From an uncultured Saprospiraceae bacterium (lineage in GTDB: Bacteria; Bacteroidota; Bacteroidia; Chitinophagales; Saprospiraceae), in NCBI GenBank assembly GCA_937941095.1, contig CALDYJ010000118.1, positions 1 to 39,963 of the forward strand: a stretch of 39,963 nucleotides of DNA, given 5' to 3'. Below, piece by piece: positions 25,401 to 34,454 of this stretch. The notes under the pieces were generated by a model, which had not been told where the DNA came from, searched no databases, and saw nothing but the letters and a program-made list of their open reading frames with translations. Made by a program: the position numbers and the translations under genes. Each line of letters starts with the position of its first letter. Positions within the stretch are counted from its first letter, which is position 1.

Positions 25401-28003
25401 AGTATATCAAGATCTCCATCTAGGTCTATATCAGCAAAGTTGACATCTAATATGCCTTCAATTCCTTCTGCAACTAGTATTTCTGTAAAATTTTGACTTC
25501 CATCGTTTTCAAACCAGAGTAAACGATTGCCAGTAAAATCTGCAACGATTAAATCTTGATCTCCGTCTTGATCCAGGTCTGCATTTTGCATGGCTTCAGG
25601 CCAATATAAATTTCCATCGAGTTGCTCTCGTCTATCAAAATTTTGACTTCCATCATTATACCAGATATAAACATTATCTTCTTGATCATCTCTTTTCTCG
25701 TAAGAGGAAACAATGTCAAAGTCTCCATCATTATCTACATCTACATAACTTTTAGTTGTATAAAAATTTAGATCAGCATTTATATCTACACTGGCATATT
25801 GATTGTTGCCAATATTTTCTTGATACCAAACTCTTCGAGGATGCACTCTATCAAGATCACCATCTCCATCAAAATCTATTTCAATAGGAAAAAAACGAGC
25901 ATCTTCTTCAAAATCAGTAAATTTCACAAAACTTTCAGGATTAAAATTGAACCAGACATTAGTTTCATAATCAAGAAATCTTCCAATTTCAGCCATCCCA
26001 TCTTGGTCAATGTCTACAATGGATATATCTCCAAAGGATTGATAATTTAATTCAGGGAATTGAAATTCTTCAAAATCATTTACTCCATCATTGATGAATA
26101 AATATATTTCATGTTCTTCTGAAAATCCAGGAAAGAAAAAATGAACCACTACATCATCCAAGCCATCTCCGTCTACATCTCCATGATTACTTGTTACTAA
26201 AACTTCATCATCGTCATTGTCATCTTCAGAGGCTATAGTTCTTCTAAAAAATTCTCCATTACCTCTATTATAAAAAGCCCTAACAGAAGCCCCTCTTTCA
26301 TCCAATTCATACTCATCATCACCTTCTTCTTCCCAATCAAAATCATCTGATTCGGTATAAAAATCAATCAAGCCGTCATTATTTAAATCAACTACTCGCA
26401 TTTCTGTAATAGCACTTTCGCGATCATAATAAATTGATTCCTCTATGAATTCTCCATTGCCAATGTTTTCTAAAAATATGTATTCAGTAAACATGTTTTG
26501 TCTTGACCCTGTGGTTCTTGCATAAACAATATCAGGATCTCCATCATTGTCAAAATCTCTTGCAGCAGATTCGGCTACATGCGGAGCATATATAGGATGC
26601 TTTTGATAATTTCCATTCCCTAGATTTTTGTACCATGCAATATGGGTTGTACCTTCCGCACTTGCTATGAATCCATTTCCTCCTGATGTCCCAACATAAA
26701 TGTCCATTAAGCCATCACCATCAAAATCTCCAACATCTGCATTCGCTGGGAAGTTGAGCCCTCCAAAAGCAATCTGATTGCAGTCAAATATTCCATTTGA
26801 AGAATAATCTATTATTTCTTTATGTTCCCAAAGAGTAAGTATGGTATCTTCATCAATTCCGTATTGGACTAAATCCATATCACCATCACCATCTAGATCT
26901 AAAAAGTCAACATCATTATCTATCAATCTTTCATCTATCAATCGTTCTACAAAACTAAAGTCTCCAAGATTTTCTTCCCAGTATTCCTCGTTTTCAAAAC
27001 CATCTAAATCACCATCGCCATCAATATCTATTTTAGGAGCTCTTGGCCATGAGGTTGCATCAGAATTAATTACTCTAGTAAAGTTTCCTTGACCATCGTT
27101 TTTCGTATAAAAAGGACCAATACTAGGATCTATAAAGCTGTACACATCCAAATGACCATCACCATCTACGTCAATTAAATTAAGCCACTGGCCTTTAAAT
27201 GTGTCATCGGAATTAAACCCTCGTCCTTCCCACTCATTACCACCTGAGTTTTCAAGCCAATAAAAAATTTCTTCAACATACCGTTGAAACGCAATATCTA
27301 TTAAACCATCACCATTAATATCTCCAGCACTTAAGCCAAAACCTGTATAATAAAACTCATCATTAAAGTTTCTATTATAACTTTCTAAAACTACTCTTTC
27401 AAAACTATGATCAAAATTTTGAAGATAGATGTAAGAGACAAAACCCCTTCTTCTAGTACCTGAATTTTCAAACCTGCAAGAAATAGAGACATCAACCAAA
27501 CCATCATTATTAAAATCTTCAACAATTAGTTGATCTTCGTTTTCTAAACTACCTCTATCGTAAAATGTAAAATCTCTGGAGTCTAGATATACTCGTTTTT
27601 GGAAATTTCCAATTCCATCATTTTCAAACCAGCCACCTTCCACATAGGATAATTCAGTTGTTAATGTTGCTGAATTGTATAATAGATCAATGTCTCCATC
27701 TTGATCCACATCATAAGGTTCAAGATCTCTTATGTTGACATTGGTTTCAATTTCAATTTTTTCATAGGAACCATTACCTAAGTTTTTATACCAAATGCCG
27801 CCTTTTATTCCTGATTCATTGCTAAAGATTATATCTAATAGTCCATCACCATCAAGGTCAGCTGTTTTAGCGTCATACAGATCCATGCTAGCATCTGTAT
27901 CAATGACATTAAGTTCATAATTTATCTGAGCTAAGAATTGAGATTGGAATAGCAATAAGATCAGTGTTGCTAAAAGACTTTTCACCATGTTGAAGTATTT
28001 CAT
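22469..28003 (-). CDS. Giant T9SS surface protein, paralogue: VCBS/FG-GAP repeats, three HYR domains, two C-type-lectin-like domains
   Basis: A protein of 1844 aa with signal peptide MKYFNMVKSLLATLILLLFQ ending near FLAQ; Met6 is an alternative start. A first VCBS/FG-GAP block covers about 30-400, and a second, full-length block about 404-1135 opens with the same FDCN...FDGDGLMDIYVGTS pattern as both blocks of the 2454-aa neighbour. Three HYR domains (about 1143-1380), a C-type-lectin-like domain (about 1385-1515), the same Cys-containing module (to about 1610), a second lectin-like domain (1613-1740) and a T9SS sorting domain (INIYPNP near 1768, ending RKFIKKD) follow. Head-to-tail arrangement with the neighbour, near-identical C-terminal layout and a shared upstream block indicate gene duplication. 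Both genes have their own promoter region and terminator. Predicted surface adhesin or polymer binder; ligand unknown. Confidence 0.9.
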   Translation of the reverse strand: MKYFNMVKSLLATLILLLFQSQFLAQINYELNVIDTDASMDLYDAKTADLDGDGLLDIIFSNESGIKGGIWYKNLGNGSYEKIEIETNVNIRDLEPYDVDQDGDIDLLYNSATLTTELSYVEGGWFENDGIGNFQKRVYLDSRDFTFYDRGSLENEDQLIVEDFNNDGLVDVSISCRFENSGTRRRGFVSYIYLQNFDHSFERVVLESYNRNFNDEFYYTGFGLSAGDINGDGLIDIAFQRYVEEIFYWLENSGGNEWEGRGFNSDDTFKGQWLNLIDVDGDGHLDVYSFIDPSIGPFYTKNDGQGNFTRVINSDATSWPRAPKIDIDGDGDLDGFENEEYWEENLGDFSFVERLIDERLIDNDVDFLDLDGDGDMDLVQYGIDEDTILTLWEHKEIIDYSSNGIFDCNQIAFGGLNFPANADVGDFDGDGLMDIYVGTSGGNGFIASAEGTTHIAWYKNLGNGNYQKHPIYAPHVAESAARDFDNDGDPDIVYARTTGSRQNMFTEYIFLENIGNGEFIEESIYYDRESAITEMRVVDLNNDGLIDFYTESDDFDWEEEGDDEYELDERGASVRAFYNRGNGEFFRRTIASEDDNDDDEVLVTSNHGDVDGDGLDDVVVHFFFPGFSEEHEIYLFINDGVNDFEEFQFPELNYQSFGDISIVDIDQDGMAEIGRFLDYETNVWFNFNPESFVKFTDFEEDARFFPIEIDFDGDGDLDRVHPRRVWYQENIGNNQYASVDINADLNFYTTKSYVDVDNDGDFDIVSSYEKRDDQEDNVYIWYNDGSQNFDRREQLDGNLYWPEAMQNADLDQDGDQDLIVADFTGNRLLWFENDGSQNFTEILVAEGIEGILDVNFADIDLDGDLDILAINRDGNDNVNAWLNDGNQNFTFQEIEDNFISEPKNILVFDYNKDAYPDFIVSSLNARTISIFVNDQQGSFDRIPLIDDVQARSMVLIDMNNNGFEDLIAADAYSEQLIYFRNNEGSGFTPFEIGPIPDVVESLKVVDFDGDMDFDIISASFFADEDGRLDLWINDGTENFSNINISAIGSFESVTCGDYDSDGDVDIISSAYNTFENGLTLWQNDGNNSFTNIVFDNSFFNGRALITTDVDGNGSLDILGASNGSGIKWWQNGDGPSASLTIDCPADITVNSAALSIAVEYAPPIVSSDCLDGSTLTLIDGGESGSEFEIGTNFVIYEATDACGSAADRCTTAITIQLFAPIEITCPEDIFLLSFGTPVVANWEEPLFETECYTQEVEIEQIAGPVSGSEFSVGTTTITYRVSNQCGDETTCSFDVVVEEENSSLSITCPDDIFLIAVGNTAIATWGDPTFQTTCDDDLLINIAQVQGPVSGSSFPIGMTTITYEVSDECENIETCSFNVVVEEDDLGPTESCPENIDGFQSLGTLNGHNYYLSNSIENWRDAEMIALEKGGYLVSIGSAAENDFLANQINELAFIGYHDADLEGSFKWSNGEAASYENLMAFNSNYADYTYMNFWDGSWNLSGRFTERKFIVEINCADYTSCSLSANINSLECDDTNVSFEMTVEAFGESTEWVAFINGEEFTGEYGVTTSLGPFPILEIGEGLSFFVEDGLADCSTLVEYFLPDCPSTVINCPEELAGYSLLGEFNGHKYFISDILTTWTAANDMADAQGANLVTINDQEENSFLENNIFEIVFIGLSDQNEEGNLLWANGDALSYSNYADCFFCASNSEDRDYAHMNFWDGAWSFDGPFTERRHIIEFECSSNTDPGILPRLAYDPKSLIDSEINIYPNPVIESLSIEINAVEELEENIFIYDARGALIFQQKVSLKVGNNKIQIAMDDYPNAMYVMKFSQLNEHRKFIKKD

Positions 28004-28040
28004 AAAATATTTTTTGATTTTAAAGAATAGGGTAACAGGA

Positions 28041-28118
28041 GTTGCTTTGGCAACAGGATTCTGTGTTTCTTTGAAATAATAGCTTGGGATAAACTTATGC
28101 TTAACAAAAGGGTATAGT
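28041..28118 (-). promoter_or_regulatory. Putative regulatory region of the 1844-aa protein gene, shared with its paralogue
   Basis: It holds an inverted repeat GTTGC-N4-GCAAC at 28041-28054, then GTTTCTTTGAA from 28065 and GGGATAAACTTATGCTT from about 28087. The same three elements in the same order occur at 22285-22349. Another short inverted repeat, AATAC-N4-GTATT, lies further upstream at 28133-28146. Confidence 0.5.
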
Positions 28119-28224
28119 AGCCCTTCTAATCCAATACGATTGTATTAATTTATTTGTTTCAAGGAATAACTTTGAAGAATATTGATTTCAGCTAGAAGGC
28201 ACTAAAGAGGGGCATTAAAGAATG

Positions 28225-29457
28225 TTAAATTCTTGAAGTAATCAATAAATCAAGATTTGTACTTTTTACACCAAATCTTCTTCCTAAGTATTGGTTGGTT
28301 AAGCAGCCCTTATAAACATAAACGCCATGCCTCAGACCTTGGTGATTGTACAAAAGATTTTCAATACTTCCTGTGTTTCCAGCTTTGAGAATAATCGGAG
28401 TAAGAATATTACTGACAGCTATTGAAGCGGTACGAGGTACCTTTGAAGCAATGTTAGGTACGCAATAGTGTATAATTTCATGTTTTAAAAAGGTGGGCTT
28501 GTCGTGAGTGGTCATTTCAGAAGTTTCAAAACATCCACCTTGATCAATGCTTACATCAATGATAACAGATCCTGCTTTCATTTTTGAGATCGTATCTTCC
28601 CTGACTAACATAGGAGTTCTTCCTGTTTCAGAATGAATGGCGCCGATGACAACATCTGCATTGATAACCTCTTTCTCCAGCTGCATTGGATTTAGCGTTG
28701 AAGTATTGAGTCTTTGACCAAGCAAGTTCTGGATACGCATTAACTTATAGACATTGTTGTCAAAAATCCTTACTTCAGCTCCTAGACCTAATGCTGCTCG
28801 AGAAGCAAACTCTGCAACGACTCCTGATCCTAAGATTACTATTTTTGCAGGAGGAACTCCAGATACACCACCTAATAAAACGCCTTTTCCTCCCGTTGAC
28901 TTTGCTAGTAATTCTGCAGCTGTGGTTATAGATGTAACACCAGCCATTTCACTCATTATTCTAACGACAGGGTAGGTGCCTGCTTCATCTTGTATATATT
29001 CCATTGCTAAGGCAATGACTCTTTTTTCTTTTAGTTTGTTGATGTAATCAACAGTAATGGTGGGTAACTGGATGGGGGATATGATAATCTGTCCAGGTCT
29101 GCATAAATCGATTTCATCTATAGTTGGAGGTGCAACTTTGAGGATGACATCAGATTTGTAAACTTGTTCTTTACTATAAGCTATGTCTGCACCTACTTCT
29201 GAAAATCTATGATCTGGATAGGCTGATTTCTCACCAGCTCCTGTTTCGACCACAACACGATGTCCATGGGCAATAAGTGATGCCACTGATGCTGGGACTA
29301 AAGGAATTCTATTTTCCTGTAAAGTATCTTCTTTAGGAATGCCAATATACATTTGAGTAGGACGTTGCTGAACCTGCAAAACTTCGGCTTGGGTTTCAAC
29401 GGCTCCTTGTGTAAATTCTTTAGGAATTGCTATTCGTCGCTTATCCTTTTCTCCCAT
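28225..29457 (-). CDS. ald: Alanine dehydrogenase
   Basis: NAD-dependent enzyme that interconverts L-alanine and pyruvate plus ammonia (EC 1.4.1.1), of the AlaDH/PNT family; cytoplasmic. The 410-aa chain has an N-terminal extension of about 37 residues before IGIPKEDTLQENRIPLVP. Such an extension is a feature I associate with Bacteroidota alanine dehydrogenases, so the start at 29457 is kept; Met36 (29352) is the alternative. Visible are VETGAGEKSAYPD, LKVAPP, a Rossmann segment KIVILGSGVVAEFASRAALG (about 206-225), the DVSIDQGGCFETS element and VPNIASKVPRTASIAVSN, which replaces the NMPGAVPRTST of other phyla. It follows tsaE by 104 bp, a neighbourhood I recall from other members of the phylum. 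Confidence 0.92.
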   Translation of the reverse strand: MGEKDKRRIAIPKEFTQGAVETQAEVLQVQQRPTQMYIGIPKEDTLQENRIPLVPASVASLIAHGHRVVVETGAGEKSAYPDHRFSEVGADIAYSKEQVYKSDVILKVAPPTIDEIDLCRPGQIIISPIQLPTITVDYINKLKEKRVIALAMEYIQDEAGTYPVVRIMSEMAGVTSITTAAELLAKSTGGKGVLLGGVSGVPPAKIVILGSGVVAEFASRAALGLGAEVRIFDNNVYKLMRIQNLLGQRLNTSTLNPMQLEKEVINADVVIGAIHSETGRTPMLVREDTISKMKAGSVIIDVSIDQGGCFETSEMTTHDKPTFLKHEIIHYCVPNIASKVPRTASIAVSNILTPIILKAGNTGSIENLLYNHQGLRHGVYVYKGCLTNQYLGRRFGVKSTNLDLLITSRI

Positions 29458-29561
29458 TTTCTTATTGCTTAATATCCATTTTACGCGAAAATCCGTTCAT
29501 TTGTTTATACTTCGATAAAATACTTACTGATAAGGTACAAAAAGTATTCTAAATGCGAGGA

Positions 29562-29987
29562 TTATGCTTTAGTAGTGATTATTTCCATTCCTCTGCTTAG
29601 GTCATGATTCAAGGTCAGATGAATTTCTAAGCGATTTTGAGGATAAAGACTTTCGATGAGTTGTGGCCATTCTATAAAGCATAAGTGATCTCCTCCAATA
29701 TAATCTTCAATGCCAATAGAAAGTGCTTCATCTAAGTCTTCTAATCGATAAAGGTCAATGTGATAAATTTTTGATTTTTTCCCATTATCTAGATAGTGGT
29801 ACTCATTAACTAGTGAATAGCTTGGACTGCTCACTTCTCCTTCGATAGCTAGCCTTTCCAATATTTCTTTAATGAGACTAGTTTTGCCAGTGCCCATTTC
29901 TCCAAAAAGCAAGATTGATTTTTGATCATCTAGTCTTTCAAAAAAATAATCAACAGCTTTGGCGATATTGTTTAGTGTATAATTCAT
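29562..29987 (-). CDS. tsaE: tRNA threonylcarbamoyladenosine biosynthesis ATPase TsaE
   Basis: A small P-loop ATPase (141 aa, normal length) that works with TsaB and TsaD to place N6-threonylcarbamoyl on A37 of ANN-decoding tRNAs. The Walker A loop GEMGTGKTS lies at 29-37; SSPSYSLVNEY, YHIDLYRLEDLDE and CFIEWPQ are the signature elements of the family. Its ATG follows directly on the TAA of the upstream DinB-like gene (TAAATG), so the two are co-transcribed; ald may form the third gene of the unit. TsaB and TsaD genes are not in the window. Confidence 0.95.
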   Translation of the reverse strand: MNYTLNNIAKAVDYFFERLDDQKSILLFGEMGTGKTSLIKEILERLAIEGEVSSPSYSLVNEYHYLDNGKKSKIYHIDLYRLEDLDEALSIGIEDYIGGDHLCFIEWPQLIESLYPQNRLEIHLTLNHDLSRGMEIITTKA

Positions 29988-30521
29988 TTACCAGCCTCTA
30001 TACCTTGGTGGTTTTATACCGTTTAACCTCAGGTAAATAATCATTTGGCCTCTATGATGAGCCATATGATCTTTAATCAACCAAAAAATTCCCTCTTTAG
30101 TTATAAGAATGTCTTTTTTGAAAAAATCATCAACATCTTTTTTGAGTTCTTTTTTTGATTGTGCCTGGGATAATTCACTTATGAAGGCTCCACTTTCTTT
30201 GAATACTTTTATTAATTCAGCTTTACTTAGTGATTCTAAATTAAAGTCATCAAGCGAGCACTCCTTTGATCCAGAAATAAAGGATTGTAGCTTTTTGAAA
30301 TTATCGACTAAATGTAAGGCTTGTTCTTCAAACGTTCTTACCTCCTCAACAGGGCGAAAATCAAAATATTCTTCCGGCATTGCTTCCAATACTTCTAAAG
30401 TATACTCGATTCCTCTTTCCCATTTTGGAGTGAATTGTTTTGAAAAATCAGTTTGAGCCCAAGCAGTACTTAAAAATAAGCTTAATACAATGCTGAGATT
30501 TGTTTTTTTGAATAGTGTCAT
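29988..30521 (-). CDS. Exported DinB-like (four-helix, metal-binding) protein
   Basis: A 177-aa protein with a signal peptide (about 1-22, ending STAWA before QTD). The DinB/YfiT fold is seen from a first helix FTPKWERGIEYTLEVLEAMP and the three-His set: His70 in QALHLVDN, His152 and His156 in DHMAHHRGQ, followed by MIIYLRLNGIKPPRYRGW, a common DinB ending. These proteins bind a divalent metal; many are thiol transferases, and others are unassigned. Export is unusual because most family members are cytoplasmic. It abuts tsaE with no gap. The catalytic role is unknown. Confidence 0.82.
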   Translation of the reverse strand: MTLFKKTNLSIVLSLFLSTAWAQTDFSKQFTPKWERGIEYTLEVLEAMPEEYFDFRPVEEVRTFEEQALHLVDNFKKLQSFISGSKECSLDDFNLESLSKAELIKVFKESGAFISELSQAQSKKELKKDVDDFFKKDILITKEGIFWLIKDHMAHHRGQMIIYLRLNGIKPPRYRGW

Positions 30522-30534
30522 ATGGTAAAATTAA

Positions 30535-30572
30535 AAAAGCACCAATTAATATTTACATCAATTGGTGCTTTT
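30535..30572 (-). terminator. Intrinsic terminator of the M36 peptidase gene
   Basis: A 13-bp perfect stem, AAAAGCACCAATT and its complement, with a 12-base loop. Read on the minus strand it ends in GGTGCTTTTTT. It lies about 60 bp after the stop codon of the gene ending at 30635 and just before the DinB-like gene. Confidence 0.88.
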
Positions 30573-30634
30573 AAATTATTTTAACTTTTTTTCAAAGTTT
30601 ACACTAAGATAAAAGTTTTAATAAACTTATTAAA

Positions 30635-33600
30635 TTAATTATTATGAATCATCACTTTTTCAACAGCCACGCCTCTGTCAGTGTTCAATCTAATAAAATA
30701 AAATCCATTGCTCAAGAAGGAAACATCAACTGGAACGGTTTGAATGCCTTGATTTAATGTCAAGTTTAATTCTTTTACAACTTGTCCACTAGTATTGACA
30801 ATCGATAAAGAAGTATTCTTAGCATTATAGTTGTTCACAAATAAATTAACCATTTGAGAAGCTGGATTAGGATATGCTTTGAAATCTAAACTTGGATTAT
30901 CTACATCATCTACTGCGTTTACTAATTCTGGTTCAATCTTAATGCCTTCGTTAGCCAAATCATCACAAGTGTTGTCTCCTTCCGCAGAATTAATACATGC
31001 ATTAGCATTATAATTTACCATGTCTAAATATTCTATGTCGTCAATAAACCAACCGACATCACCGACTCCATTGTCATCTGTAGCGAATCTAAACCTTAGA
31101 TTTACTGTTTCTCCTAAGTAATCAGTCAAATCTATCCAAGTATCTACCCATCCATCGCTATCTCCAGAGAATCCTGATAAAAATGGAATAACAAACGTAC
31201 CATAGTCAATCGGTCTTGGATATTGATTTTTGAAAATCTCAGGATTTATATTAGTCCAAGTTTCTGTTGCGTCTGTTGAAATTTGTAAATATCCTGCATC
31301 TAATCCTGCTTCTGTATTAAAGTTGTGTTGGAATCTTAAGACAGGTTTGGTTCCAATAACAGTATATTCTTCCAATAGAATTAAGTTTTCTATACTTTCA
31401 AGAGCGATGTTGATGATGCCCCAAGAATTATTTCCAGAGTAAGATATGGCAGAAGTCACTTGAAATTTATTTGGTTCAAGATTTCCTGCAGGACTGTTTT
31501 GTGAAACCGGAGCCCAGAATTGATTTCCAGCTTCTACATCATCAAGCCAAAAAGATTTTGATTTAGCATCACCATCAGTCACAAAATCATAGGTCAATGA
31601 AAATTCTTGTAAGGTTTCAACAGTTCCAAGATTCCAAGTAACCATGCCATTAGCGAAAGTCCCTCCATCACTGATGTTAACAGCAGTTGCACCTGCCGGA
31701 ATTTCATCATTTACGACTACTTCTGTTACTGCATCATCCTTATGATTAACAACGTCTATGACTATGTTTACAGACTCTCCAGCTAAAACAACATCTGCAT
31801 AATTATCAGTATCATTTATATTTTTAGTAAGCTTAAGTTCTTTGATGCAAGTAGGTAGAGGATTGAAATCTTCAATTCCATCCGCCGCAGAATCATTGCT
31901 CGCTTGATCGGCATTATAGCCTAAACCTCTTCTTGCAAATACTTTCCAGATTAAGCATTCATTCACACCATCGAATAACATCTGATCCGCTAAAAAGATA
32001 GCATCTCTTCCATCGACAAAGCCAGGAGAACATGGCTGTAACTTCATACCTGTCATTACCAATTGAGTAGCCATATTATTTCCACCTGTACCATTGATAA
32101 TGTCATCATCAAAGCCATATTCATCCACCATAGCCCAATAAAGATCCCATAACATGGTACACCAGACAGAACCTAATGAATGAGGAATACTTGTAATTTC
32201 TTCACTCCCATAAGTTAAGTCATTTATACTCATGTCTGTGGTGTATGGAGCAGGTCTTATGCCGTTTCCATCAGTAGTTTCTCTAGAAACCCAAGTACCA
32301 ATTCCTCTTTTCTGTTCTGCTGTATTATCTCTTGTCGTTGTAGTCACTAAGGTGAAGAAATCTGACCAACCTTCGCCCATTTGCTCACTGTTACCAAGAC
32401 AACCTGCTTGTAATCTTCCTCCAGTTAATCTATTTGAAATTCCATGACCAAATTCATGAGCAACTACACCATTATCAAAATCGCCGTCAAAAAAGTTAGG
32501 CCCACTTGCATCTGGAACAGCTAAAGTTATTCTTAAGCCTTTTTCAACATATATTTTTAATAAATCACAATCACTTTTGCTTACCATCACTGACGGGATG
32601 CCTGGATCATCAACATCAGGTGTTGCTCCCAAACCTTCAACAGCATCTTCAAAATTACAAATGATGCATGCAATTGCACCAGCTGCTTCTGCATTCACAA
32701 CTTTAGATTCAAAAAAGCATCCACCTCTATCGACCATCGCAACTTTTCCTGCCACATCTTCAGGGTTCTCAATAGAAAAACAGCATTCTGTTGGTGCTTG
32801 TGAAGCATCAAATGCTAAGGCAACCTCCGCATCAATGATAGGATTGTTTTCTAATTGTGGGCCAAAACCTGCTGTAGCTGTTTGATATAAACCTGCAACA
32901 GCTTCAGGTGCTAAAACATTTAATAAACGTCCTCCGGTTCTTTCCCAAAGATACATTTGCATTCTTCCGTTTCCACCATCTGCAGGAGTAGCAAAATTTG
33001 CATTGTTTAAGTGATCAGCATCACGAATGTCTCCACCGTCTTGAGCTTCTGCTAGAACAAAATCTCCACCACCTCCTGGTGCGACTCCATAATTATTTGC
33101 TTGAAAGTTACCTGCTTCTGCATCAAAACCATAAGCATATGAAAAGTCATGGATGTAATTAACCATAAAAAATAAGTTAGTTACTGCAGCGTCTTGCTGA
33201 ACTTCAGGTTCGTTATTTGCATCCCAAGCAAAATCAAAATTTAAATTTGCTCCTCCATCTGGAGAATATTCTGGGGTATTGTTATCGATAAGATCTAAAT
33301 ATGCATAAACATTATTTCCTCTTGTGATGGTGTATTCTGGTCCAGGTTCACCGTTAGTATCATGCCATCCAAAAGGATTTGCCTCTTCTAGGTGAGGAGT
33401 TACTAAAAGATTTCTATCTCCATGTATTGGACTTTCATAGGCCACTAAGGTGCCGTTTATTACTTCACCAAAAACATTGTAAGTTCCTGATGCAGCTGCA
33501 GCACTTTCATTTTGTTTCGTTTTTACTTTTGATTTATTCGGAGTGACATAGTGTTCATGAATACAAGTACTGTGATCATGATCACCATTTACTTTGTGAT

Positions 33601-34240
33601 GAAAATTACAATGGACTGTCCAACTTTGTTTGTTTAATAGTTCGCCAGTAAGTGCGTCCATTCGCATACTCCAATAATCTTCGCCTTCCACAGGATCTAA
33701 GTTTACATCCCAAGCAAGTCTATATTCATCATTCACATTTTGGTAGACTAGATCTACATTAATGTCAGCTCTTGATATTTTTCCTTTATCGAATTGTACT
33801 TTATGTCCATTTCTTTTCAGTGGAGTGAAGTCAAAATTTCCACTAGGAATTTGTAAATGATTAAGACATGCTAAAACGGCAGCTTCTTGGTTGATTGCAG
33901 GGGTATTCACATTTACTTTTGAAGCAAGATCTGAAACGAATCTATGATCGACGTTAAAGGCATTGCCTTGTTCATCAAGGTGAACACTAGTAACAGCATT
34001 ATGCACCTTTACTCCTTGATGTCTTTGAATAAAATAGAAGTGATGGATTTTTTCTTTTTTTCCAAAATGATAACTATTCAATTCAAGATCACTAATATCT
34101 TGACTGTTTAATTCCCAAGCATCTTTCTGCTGCTCTATGAATCTATAAGCCGCATCTTCAGGGCTTTGAGATTGAGAAAATAATAAGGGTCCTGCCCCTA
34201 GGAAAAGTAGAAGACAGATTAATTTTGTACAAATATTCAT
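30635..34240 (-). CDS. Secreted M36 (fungalysin-like) zinc metallopeptidase with PA domain and T9SS sorting domain
   Basis: A 1201-aa exported protease. It has a signal peptide (about 1-22), an FTP-type inhibitory propeptide, and the M36 catalytic domain with HEFGHG at 595-600 (His595, Glu596, His599) and the third zinc ligand Glu623 in GEGWSDFF. A PA domain is inserted at about 460-573 (EDVAGKVAMVDRGGCFF). After the catalytic part come a DUF11-like repeat (about 800-885, EIPAGATAVNISDGGTF), a jelly-roll or MAM-like domain (about 890-1073) and a T9SS type A sorting domain (KAYPNP near 1120, ending VMIHNN). Expected to be secreted or cell-surface bound and to degrade extracellular protein. All key catalytic residues are present. 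It is monocistronic. Confidence 0.93.
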   Translation of the reverse strand: MNICTKLICLLLFLGAGPLLFSQSQSPEDAAYRFIEQQKDAWELNSQDISDLELNSYHFGKKEKIHHFYFIQRHQGVKVHNAVTSVHLDEQGNAFNVDHRFVSDLASKVNVNTPAINQEAAVLACLNHLQIPSGNFDFTPLKRNGHKVQFDKGKISRADINVDLVYQNVNDEYRLAWDVNLDPVEGEDYWSMRMDALTGELLNKQSWTVHCNFHHKVNGDHDHSTCIHEHYVTPNKSKVKTKQNESAAAASGTYNVFGEVINGTLVAYESPIHGDRNLLVTPHLEEANPFGWHDTNGEPGPEYTITRGNNVYAYLDLIDNNTPEYSPDGGANLNFDFAWDANNEPEVQQDAAVTNLFFMVNYIHDFSYAYGFDAEAGNFQANNYGVAPGGGGDFVLAEAQDGGDIRDADHLNNANFATPADGGNGRMQMYLWERTGGRLLNVLAPEAVAGLYQTATAGFGPQLENNPIIDAEVALAFDASQAPTECCFSIENPEDVAGKVAMVDRGGCFFESKVVNAEAAGAIACIICNFEDAVEGLGATPDVDDPGIPSVMVSKSDCDLLKIYVEKGLRITLAVPDASGPNFFDGDFDNGVVAHEFGHGISNRLTGGRLQAGCLGNSEQMGEGWSDFFTLVTTTTRDNTAEQKRGIGTWVSRETTDGNGIRPAPYTTDMSINDLTYGSEEITSIPHSLGSVWCTMLWDLYWAMVDEYGFDDDIINGTGGNNMATQLVMTGMKLQPCSPGFVDGRDAIFLADQMLFDGVNECLIWKVFARRGLGYNADQASNDSAADGIEDFNPLPTCIKELKLTKNINDTDNYADVVLAGESVNIVIDVVNHKDDAVTEVVVNDEIPAGATAVNISDGGTFANGMVTWNLGTVETLQEFSLTYDFVTDGDAKSKSFWLDDVEAGNQFWAPVSQNSPAGNLEPNKFQVTSAISYSGNNSWGIINIALESIENLILLEEYTVIGTKPVLRFQHNFNTEAGLDAGYLQISTDATETWTNINPEIFKNQYPRPIDYGTFVIPFLSGFSGDSDGWVDTWIDLTDYLGETVNLRFRFATDDNGVGDVGWFIDDIEYLDMVNYNANACINSAEGDNTCDDLANEGIKIEPELVNAVDDVDNPSLDFKAYPNPASQMVNLFVNNYNAKNTSLSIVNTSGQVVKELNLTLNQGIQTVPVDVSFLSNGFYFIRLNTDRGVAVEKVMIHNN

Positions 34241-34454
34241 ATATATAGTTTTATTAGATAGAAATGTGTGTTAAAAACTAAAATCCTTGTTTAAGCACCT
34301 CGCTAAAATAAAGAAAATATTACGCAATTTGGTTTATTGTATCGAATCAAATGAGCCATTTTGATATTTTAAAGACTAAAATTCTTGCGTATTGTCAAAT
34401 TATTATCATTTAATAAAGGACGAATAAAATTTATCTTGTGGTCAAATTGTAAAT

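Noticed and set aside
14888..28003. Periodic DNA repeats that could suggest a CRISPR or satellite array
   Set aside because: The periodicity follows the DxDxDGxxD protein repeats with variable spacing and synonymous drift; no constant repeat and spacer pattern.
28218..28234. AAGAAT / ATTCTT inverted repeat over the ald stop codon
   Set aside because: A short AT-rich stem, likely chance; no T tract downstream on the minus strand.
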